64,000 nucleotides of DNA from an uncultured Flavobacteriaceae bacterium (lineage in GTDB: Bacteria > Bacteroidota > Bacteroidia > Flavobacteriales > Flavobacteriaceae): positions 323,984-387,983 of the forward strand of contig CALSMD010000006.1 in NCBI GenBank assembly GCA_943787365.1, read 5' to 3'. This document shows, in pieces, positions 45,680 to 55,416 of this stretch (positions within the stretch are counted from its first letter, which is position 1; each line of letters opens with the position of its first letter). The translations under genes were made by a program, and so were the position numbers. Below the pieces are notes generated by a model. It made no database searches and had not been told where the DNA came from. It was given only the letters and a program-made list of their open reading frames with translations.

Positions 45680-48069
45680 TACCGTATGATCATTATTTTT
45701 GAAACTTTCGTTTCAAGTGTGTCAAAATCAAAGAAAAGCACTAAATACACTCCTGAAGCCACTGTGTTATTTGCTAAATTTTTACCATTCCAATAGGCGG
45801 TTCCACCATCAATTTCTAGGTTGTAATTTTTATACCTCAAATTCACATTAGATTGTGCCTCAGCAACCAAATTACCTTCAATATCAGTAATTTTAATATT
45901 GACATTCTCACTTATATTTTTAATTTTAATTTTATCTTCTTCCATATTAAATCCGGGGCGCACAGGGTTAGGATAAACATAAATATCTTCAAGTGTTTCC
46001 ATAGTCCTTGACCCTCCAGTTGTAAAAGCAACTAAGCCTCGAGTGGTTCCAAAATATACAACGCCGTTTTCAGAATCTAAGGCCATGTCATTCACTCCAT
46101 TTGAGGGAAGTGGAGAATTGTCTTTGGTGAAATGGTGAATGGTATTCTGCCCATCTGAAGACACGTAGAACACGCCCGCGTCTGCCGTAGAAATCCATTT
46201 ATTATTTGATCCATCAACGATAATATCTGTAATGAACTGTTGTGCCAAGAGTTCCTGAGGAAGCCCGTCCTCCAGAATAATAATAGGTTCGGTTCTTACA
46301 ACTTCTTCTGTAAAAAAACTGGAAGTATTATACAGCACTCTGAGTCCTTTGTAAGTCCCAATCCATAGCACATTGTTTTTATCTAAGGCTAACGCTTTTA
46401 CTGCGGTTGAAGGGAGGTTGGCAATGTCTTCATCGTTTATGTTTTTTAATACTGTGCCGTTTTCATTGAAGCCAATCAATCCTTTTTTTAAACCGCCGAT
46501 CCATTTAGTACCGTCTGGTCCAATTACAATTTCACTGAAACCATTTTCATCACTCATAGGGTCTGATATTATCGATGAAAAATCATACGAGGTCCATTGA
46601 TTATTTTCAAATTTATTCAATGGCTTTTGAACCCTTCCATTAGCAACCCATAAAACACCATTGTCATCAAATTTGCTCGTAGATGTCAAATAGCGTTCTG
46701 GTATAAATGGTTTAAGAGTACTGTTATTTTCGTTATAGATACCACTAATTTCTTCGCTATTAATTTCTATTAAACCAGAGTAATAGGAACTGACAAAAAC
46801 CTGCTCTGTGTCAAAAGGATTCACAGCGATGTGAGATAAAAAGTCTGGTGATACTACCTTTGAGCTTATAGAATCATATGGGATATTAAGCCATTCATTT
46901 TGCCGGTATCTACTTATTCCTGAGAATCTTTGACCTCCATTCCAGTCAAAAGACAACCCGTATCCTCCAAAAGTAAGCCATAGATCATGGTTTTTTAGTT
47001 CTAAAGAAAATGGGGTGTTTAACAAAGGACCATCAGGATGAATTTCTTCAAATATATCACTATTTATTAAGGTTGTTTTTAAAACTCCTAAACCTAATCG
47101 ACCAGTAGTTGTATCGCCACTTGTTCCAATAAAAATATTGTTTCCAAATGTAATTGTACAAGAATAAGACGCTGGGAACTCAGTTGTTGGAATAATAGTA
47201 TGCACTAAATTAAAGTTTGCGTCATAAAAATTAACTTTCGTTGACAGCGTTTCTATGAGATACGCATCAGAGAAATATAAATCCTGGGGGGTGGATGAAC
47301 TCACAAATAATTGTGTTAATGAATTATCTATATTTATTTTTGACGTCACAGCGTTAGAAGACGTGACAATTATATTCGTATCGTATAGGATTAAATTTAC
47401 AAAGTTTCCCGTCACAATTGTCGTCCACTGTTGAAAGTCTATTAAATTCGGATTACTCACTGATGCAGATTTTATACCTTCATTCCCTCCGCAGTTAGCA
47501 TAAATTACGTTGCTTTTAATCACCGTTTGATTTACGCGTGCTTGACTTCCGTTGAGACCTAAATAATAGGTGTCTCCAAATTCTAAATTATCTAAATCAT
47601 ATGTGGAAACTCCATAATCCGTAGCAATATAAACAAGTCCATTGTGTTCATTAAAATGATTGATGCTTTTATTGTTTGGTGGAATGGTTGTTTTATTTAC
47701 AATATCTATAACTTTTAGAATATCATTGTCTGACTCTTTAAAAACTTCTATCAATCCATTTTGATACCCTATCAACAATAATTGATAATTAATACTGTAA
47801 TGTATGGTGGTAATGAGCTCTCCTGAAAGGCCATTAACAGTAGTTATTGTTTCAATTTGATTGGTACTTGAGTCATACGAAAATATCGCATTTTCCGAAG
47901 CAGCATAGACTTTATCATTAGCTCCTATAATTTCTATTATGTCTAAATACGAGAAGTGTCCTTCCCAAAATTCAGAAAAATCTTGAGAAAAATTAAACAT
48001 TGGCAACAAAAATATTATAATAATTGCCAGTCGGTTAAGTATACATTGTATGAGCGTTTTTAAATACAT
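45679..48069 (-). CDS. porZ: Type IX secretion protein PorZ (beta-propeller)
   Basis: The 796-residue protein has a signal peptide ending near MFNFSQ, two beta-propeller domains made of two-component-regulator-type repeats (for example DKNNVLWIGTYKGLRVLYN and GTKWIGGLKKGLIGFNENG), and a Por-secretion C-terminal domain starting at about YVYPNPVRPG. This layout matches PorZ, an attachment-complex component that presents anionic LPS to the sortase PorU in type IX secretion. In Flavobacteriia porZ is often next to recO, as here, where the two overlap by one base. Confidence 0.87.
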   Translation of the reverse strand: MYLKTLIQCILNRLAIIIIFLLPMFNFSQDFSEFWEGHFSYLDIIEIIGANDKVYAASENAIFSYDSSTNQIETITTVNGLSGELITTIHYSINYQLLLIGYQNGLIEVFKESDNDILKVIDIVNKTTIPPNNKSINHFNEHNGLVYIATDYGVSTYDLDNLEFGDTYYLGLNGSQARVNQTVIKSNVIYANCGGNEGIKSASVSNPNLIDFQQWTTIVTGNFVNLILYDTNIIVTSSNAVTSKINIDNSLTQLFVSSSTPQDLYFSDAYLIETLSTKVNFYDANFNLVHTIIPTTEFPASYSCTITFGNNIFIGTSGDTTTGRLGLGVLKTTLINSDIFEEIHPDGPLLNTPFSLELKNHDLWLTFGGYGLSFDWNGGQRFSGISRYRQNEWLNIPYDSISSKVVSPDFLSHIAVNPFDTEQVFVSSYYSGLIEINSEEISGIYNENNSTLKPFIPERYLTSTSKFDDNGVLWVANGRVQKPLNKFENNQWTSYDFSSIISDPMSDENGFSEIVIGPDGTKWIGGLKKGLIGFNENGTVLKNINDEDIANLPSTAVKALALDKNNVLWIGTYKGLRVLYNTSSFFTEEVVRTEPIIILEDGLPQELLAQQFITDIIVDGSNNKWISTADAGVFYVSSDGQNTIHHFTKDNSPLPSNGVNDMALDSENGVVYFGTTRGLVAFTTGGSRTMETLEDIYVYPNPVRPGFNMEEDKIKIKNISENVNIKITDIEGNLVAEAQSNVNLRYKNYNLEIDGGTAYWNGKNLANNTVASGVYLVLFFDFDTLETKVSKIMIIR

Positions 48070-48158
48070 TTATATCAAATACTTTTCGATTAAAATTAAT
48101 CTTACTTAATGGTTTTATCCCCTAAAAACAAAAACGATTCTTTTGTGTAAATCTTATT

Positions 48159-49190
48159 TTATGTTCTTAATTTTTTCTGCCGTAGTCTTCTGTTTTTTGA
48201 TAAATACGGTAGTTCAACTAAATACCACGACAAGATAGCCATAAGTAATGTGAGCATCAAAATGAGCGTACAAATAATGAGAGGAGGATATTTATTAAAT
48301 AAGCCTAGAAATCCAAATAATTGTATTAAAGGATAATGATAAATATAAATCCCGTAAGTAAAGTCCCCATATTTCCCAAAATTATTTAAAAATCTAAAAC
48401 TATAAGCGGCATAAAACACCATGAATCCAAATGAAATTGGTTTTAGTAATTGTGTTTTTAAAATATAGTGCTCTAAAACAAACACTATTAAGCATGGAAT
48501 AATAATATAATCTTTCCATTTCTTTAAAATTGAAAAGTTTTTGTAAAATACGATTCCTGTAGCAAAAAAAGCTAATGCCCCTGGAAGTTGTTTCGCTATT
48601 CTATAATTCTCTGTAGAAAGAAAATACATATAATAAGTAACCGATAAAAGATATACAATGACAATTAAGGCATAAAAGTTTAATTTTTTAACCCTAACAA
48701 GCCAATAAAATACAGGGACTAAAAGATAAAACGCTTCTTCCAGCTTAATTGTCCACAAAGCGCCATTAACAGCACAAAATTTATTTGTTTCGAATACTCC
48801 TGGCAAGCAAGGTTCTAAATAATTTTGAAAGGATAAATTGGCTGCAAGATAGTTCCAAAATTGACTATTAGAGAAATACTCGTAAATCGAATAAGATGAG
48901 ATAATACTAAAGAGGAGTGCAGAAGCTAAGATTACAACAGCATAGGCTGGAATAATTCGTTTCGCTCTTCTAATAATGTATTCTTTTAGTATTGCACTAT
49001 TCTCATAACTTTTCGCAATTAAAAATCCGCTTATTATAAAAAACCCGTCTATTGCTAAGCGTGCGTTAAGATAGATTTTAAAAGGTTTAAGAACTTCAAG
49101 GTCACTCAATTCAATTAAATGTGCAAATGCCACTGTAAAAGCAAAAACAAATCTTAAGAAATCGAAATTATTAATATTAAATTTATTCAA
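48159..49190 (-). CDS. Acyltransferase family 3 (OafA/YrhL-like) membrane protein
   Basis: The 343-residue protein has about ten helices and fits acyltransferase_3. The first helix carries the conserved His in VAFAHLIELS, and the second part has RLAIDGFFIISGFLIAKSYE, both family marks. Such enzymes transfer acetyl or other acyl groups to surface glycans on the cell envelope. It is alone between porZ and gdhA, with 89 and 177 bases around it. The gene is strongly AT-rich, which may indicate horizontal origin, but that is only an impression. Confidence 0.88.
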   Translation of the reverse strand: MNKFNINNFDFLRFVFAFTVAFAHLIELSDLEVLKPFKIYLNARLAIDGFFIISGFLIAKSYENSAILKEYIIRRAKRIIPAYAVVILASALLFSIISSYSIYEYFSNSQFWNYLAANLSFQNYLEPCLPGVFETNKFCAVNGALWTIKLEEAFYLLVPVFYWLVRVKKLNFYALIVIVYLLSVTYYMYFLSTENYRIAKQLPGALAFFATGIVFYKNFSILKKWKDYIIIPCLIVFVLEHYILKTQLLKPISFGFMVFYAAYSFRFLNNFGKYGDFTYGIYIYHYPLIQLFGFLGLFNKYPPLIICTLILMLTLLMAILSWYLVELPYLSKNRRLRQKKLRT

Positions 49191-49317
49191 CTATCTAGTG
49201 TTTTATTTATAAAAATCTTGAGTGTCAAGCCTAGAAATGAAATGGAACTATCTTCAACTTTTAAATACAAATATATTTATTACAAACGAGAAATGAACTC
49301 ATTATTGTACATAAACA

Positions 49318-49345
49318 AAAAAGCTTCCAAATTAATGAAAGCTTT
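49318..49345 (-). terminator. Terminator after gdhA
   Basis: On the minus strand AAAGCTTTC and GGAAGCTTT pair (one mismatch) around a loop of eight bases and end in a T run. It lies 22 bases after the gdhA stop codon. Confidence 0.7.
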
Positions 49346-49367
49346 CTAAAAGTAGGTTTGGTAGGAA

Positions 49368-50714
49368 TTACACCACGCCTTGTGCGAGCATTGCATCGGC
49401 TACTTTGACAAAGCCTGCAATGTTGGCGCCTTTAACATAATCGATATACCCTGTTTTTTCGTCTTTTCCATATTCGATGCATGCATCATGAATATTGGAC
49501 ATGATATCTTTTAACTTTTCATCTACTTCTCCTCGAGTCCAGTTGTAACGTAAAGAGTTTTGTGTCATCTCCAATCCTGAAGTGGCGACACCCCCAGCAT
49601 TGGATGCTTTACCTGGTGCAAATAAAATTTTTGCTTCATGAAACTTAGCGATTGCTTCTTTTGTAGAGGGCATATTAGCCCCTTCACTCACGCAAATACA
49701 CCCATTTTTTAACAACATTTCGGCGTCATTTTTATTTAATTCATTTTGAGTGGCACAGGGTAACGCAATGTCACATTTAACTTCCCAAGGCGTTTTATTT
49801 GCTACAAACTTTGCATTTGGATAGGTCTTAACGTATTCACTGATGCGCCCTCTTTTTATGTTTTTTAGGGTCATTACAAACTTGAGTTTTTCTTGATCAA
49901 TGCCAGCTTCATCTAAGATAAAGCCCGAAGAATCTGATAGTGTAACTACTTTTCCACCTAAATGAATTGTTTTTTCAGCGGCGTATTGCGCAACATTTCC
50001 AGATCCGGAAATTGCAACTGTTTTACCTTTAAAGCTATCTCCTTTTGTCTGCAACATTTTATCTGCAAAGTACACAGTTCCATATCCAGTAGCTTCAGGT
50101 CGGATGAGCGAACCTCCCCAAGTCATTCCTTTTCCTGTAAGAACCCCTGTAAATTCGTTTCTGAGTTTTTTATACATTCCAAATAGGAATCCTATTTCGC
50201 GTCCTCCTACACCAATATCCCCTGCTGGAATGTCCGTATTAGAACCAATATGACGAAATAACTCACTCATAAAAGCATGACAAAATCGCATAATTTCATT
50301 GTCGCTTTTTCCTTTTGGATCAAAATCACTTCCGCCTTTTCCTCCTCCCATTGGAAGGGTTGTTAAGCTATTTTTAAAAACTTGTTCAAACGCCAAAAAT
50401 TTCAAAACACTCATGGTTACCGTGGGATGGAATCGAAGTCCTCCTTTATATGGACCTATCGCAGAGTTCATTTGTACGCGATACCCTCTATTAACCTGAA
50501 TTTCTCCTTGGTCATCTACCCAATTAACTCTAAAAGTAATTGTACGTTCGGGTTCTACCATTCTTAACAAAATATTTTTTCCGTGATATATATCATTTTG
50601 GACAATATAAGGAATCACCGTTTCGGCGACCTCTTCTACAGCTTGAATAAATTCAGCTTCATGCCCATTTCTTTGTTTTACTAAGTCTAAAAAACCTTTT
50701 ATTTTATCTTCCAT
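49368..50714 (-). CDS. gdhA: NADP-specific glutamate dehydrogenase
   Basis: The 448-residue enzyme is the hexameric small-type NADP-dependent glutamate dehydrogenase, which assimilates ammonia by reductive amination of 2-oxoglutarate. Marks are GPYKGGLRFHP, PMGGGKGGSDFDPKGKSD with the catalytic Lys, DIGVGGREIGFLFG, and the dinucleotide-binding GSGNVAQYAAE. Length is as expected. A -7 promoter element lies 44 bases upstream of the start. It is on its own, bounded by a terminator. Confidence 0.95.
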   Translation of the reverse strand: MEDKIKGFLDLVKQRNGHEAEFIQAVEEVAETVIPYIVQNDIYHGKNILLRMVEPERTITFRVNWVDDQGEIQVNRGYRVQMNSAIGPYKGGLRFHPTVTMSVLKFLAFEQVFKNSLTTLPMGGGKGGSDFDPKGKSDNEIMRFCHAFMSELFRHIGSNTDIPAGDIGVGGREIGFLFGMYKKLRNEFTGVLTGKGMTWGGSLIRPEATGYGTVYFADKMLQTKGDSFKGKTVAISGSGNVAQYAAEKTIHLGGKVVTLSDSSGFILDEAGIDQEKLKFVMTLKNIKRGRISEYVKTYPNAKFVANKTPWEVKCDIALPCATQNELNKNDAEMLLKNGCICVSEGANMPSTKEAIAKFHEAKILFAPGKASNAGGVATSGLEMTQNSLRYNWTRGEVDEKLKDIMSNIHDACIEYGKDEKTGYIDYVKGANIAGFVKVADAMLAQGVV

Positions 50715-51050
50715 ATCGAAAATGTTAGGGGTGTTAAATTTTAAATATTGTACAATACAAATATATAATATCTTTAAAAATAATGCACTATTTTTTTGTA
50801 TATGATAATTACAGTGCGGTAATTAAGATATAAATTAGTAATATGATATTTTAATAGGAATTATTTAATGAAATATGTAATTGATTGCATAAAATGCTGG
50901 TTTGAGGCATATATTAAATCTTTGTTGAGCCCTTTATTCTCTTTATGCCCAACAATTGATCAAATTAAACTGTATAACCCCTATATTTTTGTTTAAACAC
51001 CACATCATTTTAATCGCTATATAAGCATCGTTAGAACTCTTTTATAAAAT
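50715..51050. other. Gene-free AT-rich spacer (gdhA promoter region)
   Basis: This 336-base gap holds the gdhA promoter region at its left end and no frame of convincing length on either strand. The remainder is very AT-rich. I see no RNA gene, repeat or transposon remnant. Confidence 0.5.
50758..50765 (-). promoter_or_regulatory. -7 element of the gdhA promoter
   Basis: On the minus strand TATATTTG lies 44 bases upstream of the gdhA start. A good TTG partner is not found at the expected distance, so only the -7 half is convincing. Confidence 0.45.
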
Positions 51051-51506
51051 TCATAACGTATTTTTCATTGCTAAAATGTATCCTAGATGGATCCCTTCAT
51101 GAAATGTATTAAATCGAATTGCTTCGTCCACGGTGCTCAAAGTCACGTTTAAGGAAGTCGTGTAGGGAGTGAAGTTTTTGAACATTCCATTATCATAATC
51201 TGTTTTGGTTTGTTCAATAGTTGAAAACAAAAGCGTTTTGACAAGAGCCAACTCCTCTTCTGTGGCTTCATGAACGGTTTTAGTATCTTTTTTGTAGGTT
51301 TTTACCAAGTCCGAATCTACTAACAAGGGGCGATTTGACAGTCCATAAACCAACAATTGCTGTGTTACAACAGTGTGTGCAACGTTCCAGAAAATAGAAT
51401 TTCGATATCCTTTAGGAACCGTATTGAGTTGATCTAAAGAGAATTTCTCAAGAAATTTCGATAGAAGTCGTCTGTTTTTTAGTATAATATTGTGATTCCA
51501 GTCCAT
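51051..51506 (-). CDS. DinB family protein (metal-dependent four-helix bundle)
   Basis: The 151-residue protein belongs to the DinB/YfiT-like four-helix-bundle superfamily, whose members often use three His to bind a divalent metal. Candidate ligands are His49 in FWNVAHTVV and His135/His139 in FHEGIHLGYIL, which is the usual spacing. The biochemical role is unknown, perhaps thiol or conjugate transfer. It lies divergent from the ArsC-like gene. Confidence 0.8.
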   Translation of the reverse strand: MDWNHNIILKNRRLLSKFLEKFSLDQLNTVPKGYRNSIFWNVAHTVVTQQLLVYGLSNRPLLVDSDLVKTYKKDTKTVHEATEEELALVKTLLFSTIEQTKTDYDNGMFKNFTPYTTSLNVTLSTVDEAIRFNTFHEGIHLGYILAMKNTL

Positions 51507-51574
51507 AATATTCAGAGTTTATTTAATTCTTAAGAAAGAAATGATTTTCTTTGTAAAAATAAGAAAAGAATCCC

Positions 51575-51934
51575 ATGAAAAAATTCTATTTTTTAGGTAC
51601 CTGCAATACGTGTCAACGAATCTTGAATCATTTAGATCTAAGTGAAGACTTTGAACTTAAAGACATCAAAAAAAATCCGATAACCTCCGAGGAGTTGGCA
51701 CAGCTTAAGTCCTTATCAGGCAGCTATGAATCTCTTTTTAGCAAACGTGCAAAGCTATATAAGGAATTGGGTTTAAAAGAAAAGTCGCTAAAAGACGACG
51801 ATTATAAAAACTATATTTTAGAGCATTATACCTTCCTAAAACGACCTGTGCTCGTTTTTGATGATCGACTCTTTGTTGGAAATAGCCCTAAAGTTATCAA
51901 CTCTGCAAAAACAGCACTGTTGGATGAAAAATAA
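51575..51934 (+). CDS. ArsC/Spx family protein
   Basis: The 119-residue protein has the thioredoxin-like ArsC/Spx fold with a redox pair Cys10 and Cys13 in FLGTCNTCQRI, and the later KRPVLVFDDRLFVGN segment that matches ArsC-like and Spx-like proteins. A true arsenate reductase has one N-terminal Cys and an Arg triad, so this could be a YffB/Spx-type redox protein instead. The last eleven bases overlap the start of the EamA transporter gene, so the two are coupled. Confidence 0.82.
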   Translation: MKKFYFLGTCNTCQRILNHLDLSEDFELKDIKKNPITSEELAQLKSLSGSYESLFSKRAKLYKELGLKEKSLKDDDYKNYILEHYTFLKRPVLVFDDRLFVGNSPKVINSAKTALLDEK

Positions 51935-52823
51935 TACGTTTGCACTCTTTGCTCTTGTATTAGTGCAACTTTTTTATGGTGTCACATTCACCTTTGCTAA
52001 TGATGTGATTGACGGCGGATACATACAGCCTTACGGTTTTATTTTGTTTAGAGTAAGTCTTGCGGCTGTTCTCTTTTGGGTCTTTAGCATTTGGACGCCA
52101 AAAGAACAAATAGATCGAAGCGATTATCCTAAATTCATGCTCGCTGCATTTTTTGGTGTAGCACTTAATATGCTTGCTTTTTTTAAAGGACTTCAGTTTA
52201 CAACTCCAATTAATGGGTCTGTAATTATGGTTACAACTCCTATCATTGTATTGGTGTTATCTGCTTTTATTTTAGGAGAAAAAATTAGAAAAATCAAGGT
52301 TTTGGGAATCTTTATGGGACTTTCTGGAGCCTTAATTCTAAGTTTCTATAACCCCTCAACTAGTTCCGGAGACAATGTATTATTAGGAAATTTTTTAGTG
52401 CTTATCAATGCAGCATCCTACAGTTATTATTTAATTTTGATAAAAAAACTAACCAACAAATACCATCCTTACACTTTTATTAAATGGTTGTTTTTGTTTG
52501 GAACATTTTTTGTGCTTCCTTTTGGATACACAGAGCTTGCCGCTGTCAATTGGGAGAGTTTTACCCCTTACATTTGGTTTTCAATCTTTTTTGTGGTGGT
52601 TTGCGCAACCTTTGCCACTTATCTACTAAACCCACTCGCACTGCAAAAACTGAGTGCCACAACAGTGAGTACATTTGTATATGTTCAGCCAGTTTTTGCG
52701 GGGATTTTTGCGATTATGATGGGAAGCGATCGTTTAAACGCTGTTAAAATAGTAGCAGCGGCTTTAATATTTTTAGGTGTATATTTGGTTTCTAAAAATC
52801 CGACTCTTCAAACGACTAAATGA
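51924..52823 (+). CDS. EamA/DMT superfamily transporter
   Basis: The protein (about 299 residues) has ten helices in two EamA repeats, as in the drug/metabolite transporter superfamily. The start at 51924 gives MKNNTFALFALVLVQLFYG; the longer frame from 51858 overlaps the ArsC gene deeply and is unlikely. Typical EamA features are the FTTPINGSVIMVTTPIIVLV helix and the C-terminal STFVYVQPVFAGIFAI. It likely exports a small metabolite. It overlaps the next gene by four bases. Confidence 0.87.
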   Translation: MKNNTFALFALVLVQLFYGVTFTFANDVIDGGYIQPYGFILFRVSLAAVLFWVFSIWTPKEQIDRSDYPKFMLAAFFGVALNMLAFFKGLQFTTPINGSVIMVTTPIIVLVLSAFILGEKIRKIKVLGIFMGLSGALILSFYNPSTSSGDNVLLGNFLVLINAASYSYYLILIKKLTNKYHPYTFIKWLFLFGTFFVLPFGYTELAAVNWESFTPYIWFSIFFVVVCATFATYLLNPLALQKLSATTVSTFVYVQPVFAGIFAIMMGSDRLNAVKIVAAALIFLGVYLVSKNPTLQTTK

Positions 52824-53959
52824 ATTCTTTCGTCACCTCTTTATACCCTTCTGTTGATCTTATCGATCCTGTCGTTTTTAAAGAATTAAATACTGATAAA
52901 AATGTCTATTTTTCAAAATCATTCTTAAAAGCTTTTGAACGTTCAAATCCTCAAATTGAATTCAAATACATTACGATTGCTGATGCCGAAAAAAAGACAA
53001 TAGCTCTTGCAGTTGTTCAAGTGATTAGCCTAAGTGTTGAAGGCACTCTAAAGAACATAAAAGTAGCCTCCTTAATCCGAAAATTATTAGGTCTATTCTT
53101 CTGTAACGAACATATCAAAATACTATTTTGTGGAAATGTATTTCTAAGTGGCGAACATGGAATTAGGTGCTCGGACGGAGTTTCCAAAGACGAAATCATG
53201 TCTCAAATTGGAATAGCTTTAGACGCCGTTGCTGCGAATACAAAACCGCTTCATGCCATTTTTATAAAGGATTTTAAAGAAGAATCACTCAAAAACACCC
53301 GACAATTTTTAAAGTTTGGTTATAGCGAAATAAATGTAGAGCCTAATATGATTGTTCAACTCGATCCCAAATGGAAAACATTTGAGGATTACAAAAACAT
53401 ATTAAAATCAAAATACAGAGTAAAAGCAAATAAGGCCGATTCGTCAAGTAGTAGTTTAAAAAGCCGTTTATTTACAGAGCATGACTTTGAAACCTACAAA
53501 GAGGAATTGCAAGCCTTGTATCAAAATACCATTGACAATGCCAGTTTTAATGCACAAGTATTAAACCTAAACACATACATCCATTTACGGGCTTCATTCA
53601 AAGATGATTTCATTGTAAAAGCATATTTCCTTGAGGATAAGCTCGTTGGGTTTTTGACAGCCCTTGTCAATAAAAATACGTTGGATGCTCATTTTATTGG
53701 ATTAGATTATAGGTTAAATAAATCACATGCCATCTATCCGCGTATTTTAAATGATTATGTCAGATTAGGGATTGAAAAACAAGTCTCGTCAATCGATTTA
53801 GGCCGAACGGCTTCCGAAATAAAAACAACTATTGGTGCCATCCCTTTAGAGCTAAGTTGTTATATAAAACATAAGAACCCTTTTTTAAACTCCTTAATAA
53901 AGCCGTTTTTTAGACGTATAAAAATCAAAGAATTTAAGCAGCATTCTCCATTTAAATAA
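52820..53959 (+). CDS. GNAT-fold (BioF2/FemAB-like) acetyltransferase-like protein
   Basis: The 379-residue protein shows two regions reminiscent of acyltransferases: an N-terminal half with weak similarity and a C-terminal GNAT-like half, where LVGFLTALVNKNTLDAHFIGLDY and the following helix DLGRTASEIKTTIGA resemble FemAB/BioF2-type folds. I cannot name the substrate. Its start overlaps the EamA gene stop (ATGA), so it is the third gene of the ArsC-EamA unit. Confidence in a coding gene is high, in the family moderate. Confidence 0.65.
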   Translation: MNSFVTSLYPSVDLIDPVVFKELNTDKNVYFSKSFLKAFERSNPQIEFKYITIADAEKKTIALAVVQVISLSVEGTLKNIKVASLIRKLLGLFFCNEHIKILFCGNVFLSGEHGIRCSDGVSKDEIMSQIGIALDAVAANTKPLHAIFIKDFKEESLKNTRQFLKFGYSEINVEPNMIVQLDPKWKTFEDYKNILKSKYRVKANKADSSSSSLKSRLFTEHDFETYKEELQALYQNTIDNASFNAQVLNLNTYIHLRASFKDDFIVKAYFLEDKLVGFLTALVNKNTLDAHFIGLDYRLNKSHAIYPRILNDYVRLGIEKQVSSIDLGRTASEIKTTIGAIPLELSCYIKHKNPFLNSLIKPFFRRIKIKEFKQHSPFK

Positions 53960-53974
53960 CAAAGAAGCCTCTTT

Positions 53975-54418
53975 TTATACTGGCCAACCATTGAGTACTC
54001 CACCCATTAGTACCAAAGATACAATCCAATAAAAAACATTTATAAAAATGTATTTTACAGATTTCATTTCAAATATGGCGTTGGTTGCTAAAATAGGTAC
54101 TCCAACAAAAATTCCTAGAAATGCACCGTGTGCAGCGCCATGCTTAAACGTCATAAACATCTCTTGACCATGCCGCATATCATCAGGCCCTCCAATTAAA
54201 ACAGTAATGTATAAATAAAAAGAAAGTACCACGGATAGAAGCAGCGCAACAATATAAGCCTTAACTGGAGACATCGTTTTTATTTGGGCTTCGGTAATTC
54301 CTGTAGCATGCATCCATGCTGTTCCAAATACTTTTGGGTGGTACCAGATTGCGCCGACGATTAAAGGGATAAGGGCTGACACAAGTATTGCCACCCAATT
54401 CATTGAAAAATTTTCCAT
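53975..54418 (-). CDS. DUF1761 family membrane protein
   Basis: The 147-residue protein has four predicted helices and fits DUF1761, a small integral membrane family of unknown function. Recognisable parts are GAIWYHPKVFGTAWMHATG after the first helix and the KHGAAHGAFLGIFVGVP segment. It is convergent with the acetyltransferase-like gene. Confidence 0.82.
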   Translation of the reverse strand: MENFSMNWVAILVSALIPLIVGAIWYHPKVFGTAWMHATGITEAQIKTMSPVKAYIVALLLSVVLSFYLYITVLIGGPDDMRHGQEMFMTFKHGAAHGAFLGIFVGVPILATNAIFEMKSVKYIFINVFYWIVSLVLMGGVLNGWPV

Positions 54419-54504
54419 AATAGATAGTTTTTGGGTTAATTAAAAACAATATACAAAAAAATCAAACACGAATTTACTTTGTGTAGAAGAGTTCTAAATT
54501 GTCC

Positions 54505-54536
54505 TTGGGTATACTTATTGGTTTTCAGTATCTTTG
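54505..54536 (+). promoter_or_regulatory. Promoter for yicC-gmk-nadD-dus
   Basis: TTG at 54505-54507 and TATCTTTG at 54529-54536 are 21 bases apart. The first gene starts 22 bases after the -7 element. The downstream genes follow with tiny gaps or overlaps, so this promoter probably serves all four. Confidence 0.6.
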
Positions 54537-54558
54537 AAAAAAGTTTTAATACTAAAGA

Positions 54559-55416
54559 ATGATACATTCCATGACAGGCTATGGCAAGTCCGTATTACAA
54601 TTGCCAAGCAAAACGATATCCATTGAGATAAAATCATTGAATAGTAAAACCTTAGACCTCAACATGCGTATGCCCTCAATGTACAGGTCTAAAGAATTGA
54701 GTCTTCGAAAACTCATTTCTTCAAGATTAAGCAGAGGTAAGGTTGATTTTTCATTATATTTTGAAAATACTGGGGATGAGACATTTGCAAATGTCAACCC
54801 TAAAGTCGTAAAAAAATATATGCAACAACTCGAAGGGTTGGCAACTGGCGATGAAATGCAGCGACTTCAATTAGCGATTAAAATGCCAGATGCAATTAGT
54901 ACCGAACGTGAAGAAGTTGACGAATCAGAATGGGCAGAAATCCAAAATGAAATTCTAAAAGCATTGGATAGTATTGCTCTTTACAGATTAGAAGAAGGCA
55001 ATGTCTTAGAAGCTGACTTTACAAAACGAATTGCGATCATTTCAGACCTACTCAATCAAGTACTTGCAATAGATCCCGAACGCATCACAAATGTACGAGA
55101 GCGTTTATACAAAGGAGTGTCCGAACTGAAAGAAAAACATGATGAAAATCGTTTTGAACAAGAGCTCGTGTATTACATCGAAAAATTTGATATTACAGAA
55201 GAAAAAGTACGACTTCAAAATCATTTGGAATATTTTATAAAAACCTTAAGTTCTAATGACTCAAATGGTAAAAAATTAGGGTTTATTTCTCAAGAAATTG
55301 GGCGAGAAATCAATACCATTGGATCCAAAGCCAATTTTGCACCAATGCAAAAATTAGTCGTTCAAATGAAGGACGAATTAGAAAAAATTAAAGAACAATT
55401 ACTCAATGTCCTCTAA
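54559..55416 (+). CDS. yicC: YicC family endoribonuclease-like protein
   Basis: The 285-residue protein is YicC (DUF1732). The N-terminal MIHSMTGYGKSV and the closing GFISQEIGREINTIGSKANFAPM are hallmarks. E. coli YicC has been described as a ribonuclease involved in small RNA turnover. It is the first gene of a run with gmk (eleven-base overlap), nadD and dus. Confidence 0.93.
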   Translation: MIHSMTGYGKSVLQLPSKTISIEIKSLNSKTLDLNMRMPSMYRSKELSLRKLISSRLSRGKVDFSLYFENTGDETFANVNPKVVKKYMQQLEGLATGDEMQRLQLAIKMPDAISTEREEVDESEWAEIQNEILKALDSIALYRLEEGNVLEADFTKRIAIISDLLNQVLAIDPERITNVRERLYKGVSELKEKHDENRFEQELVYYIEKFDITEEKVRLQNHLEYFIKTLSSNDSNGKKLGFISQEIGREINTIGSKANFAPMQKLVVQMKDELEKIKEQLLNVL

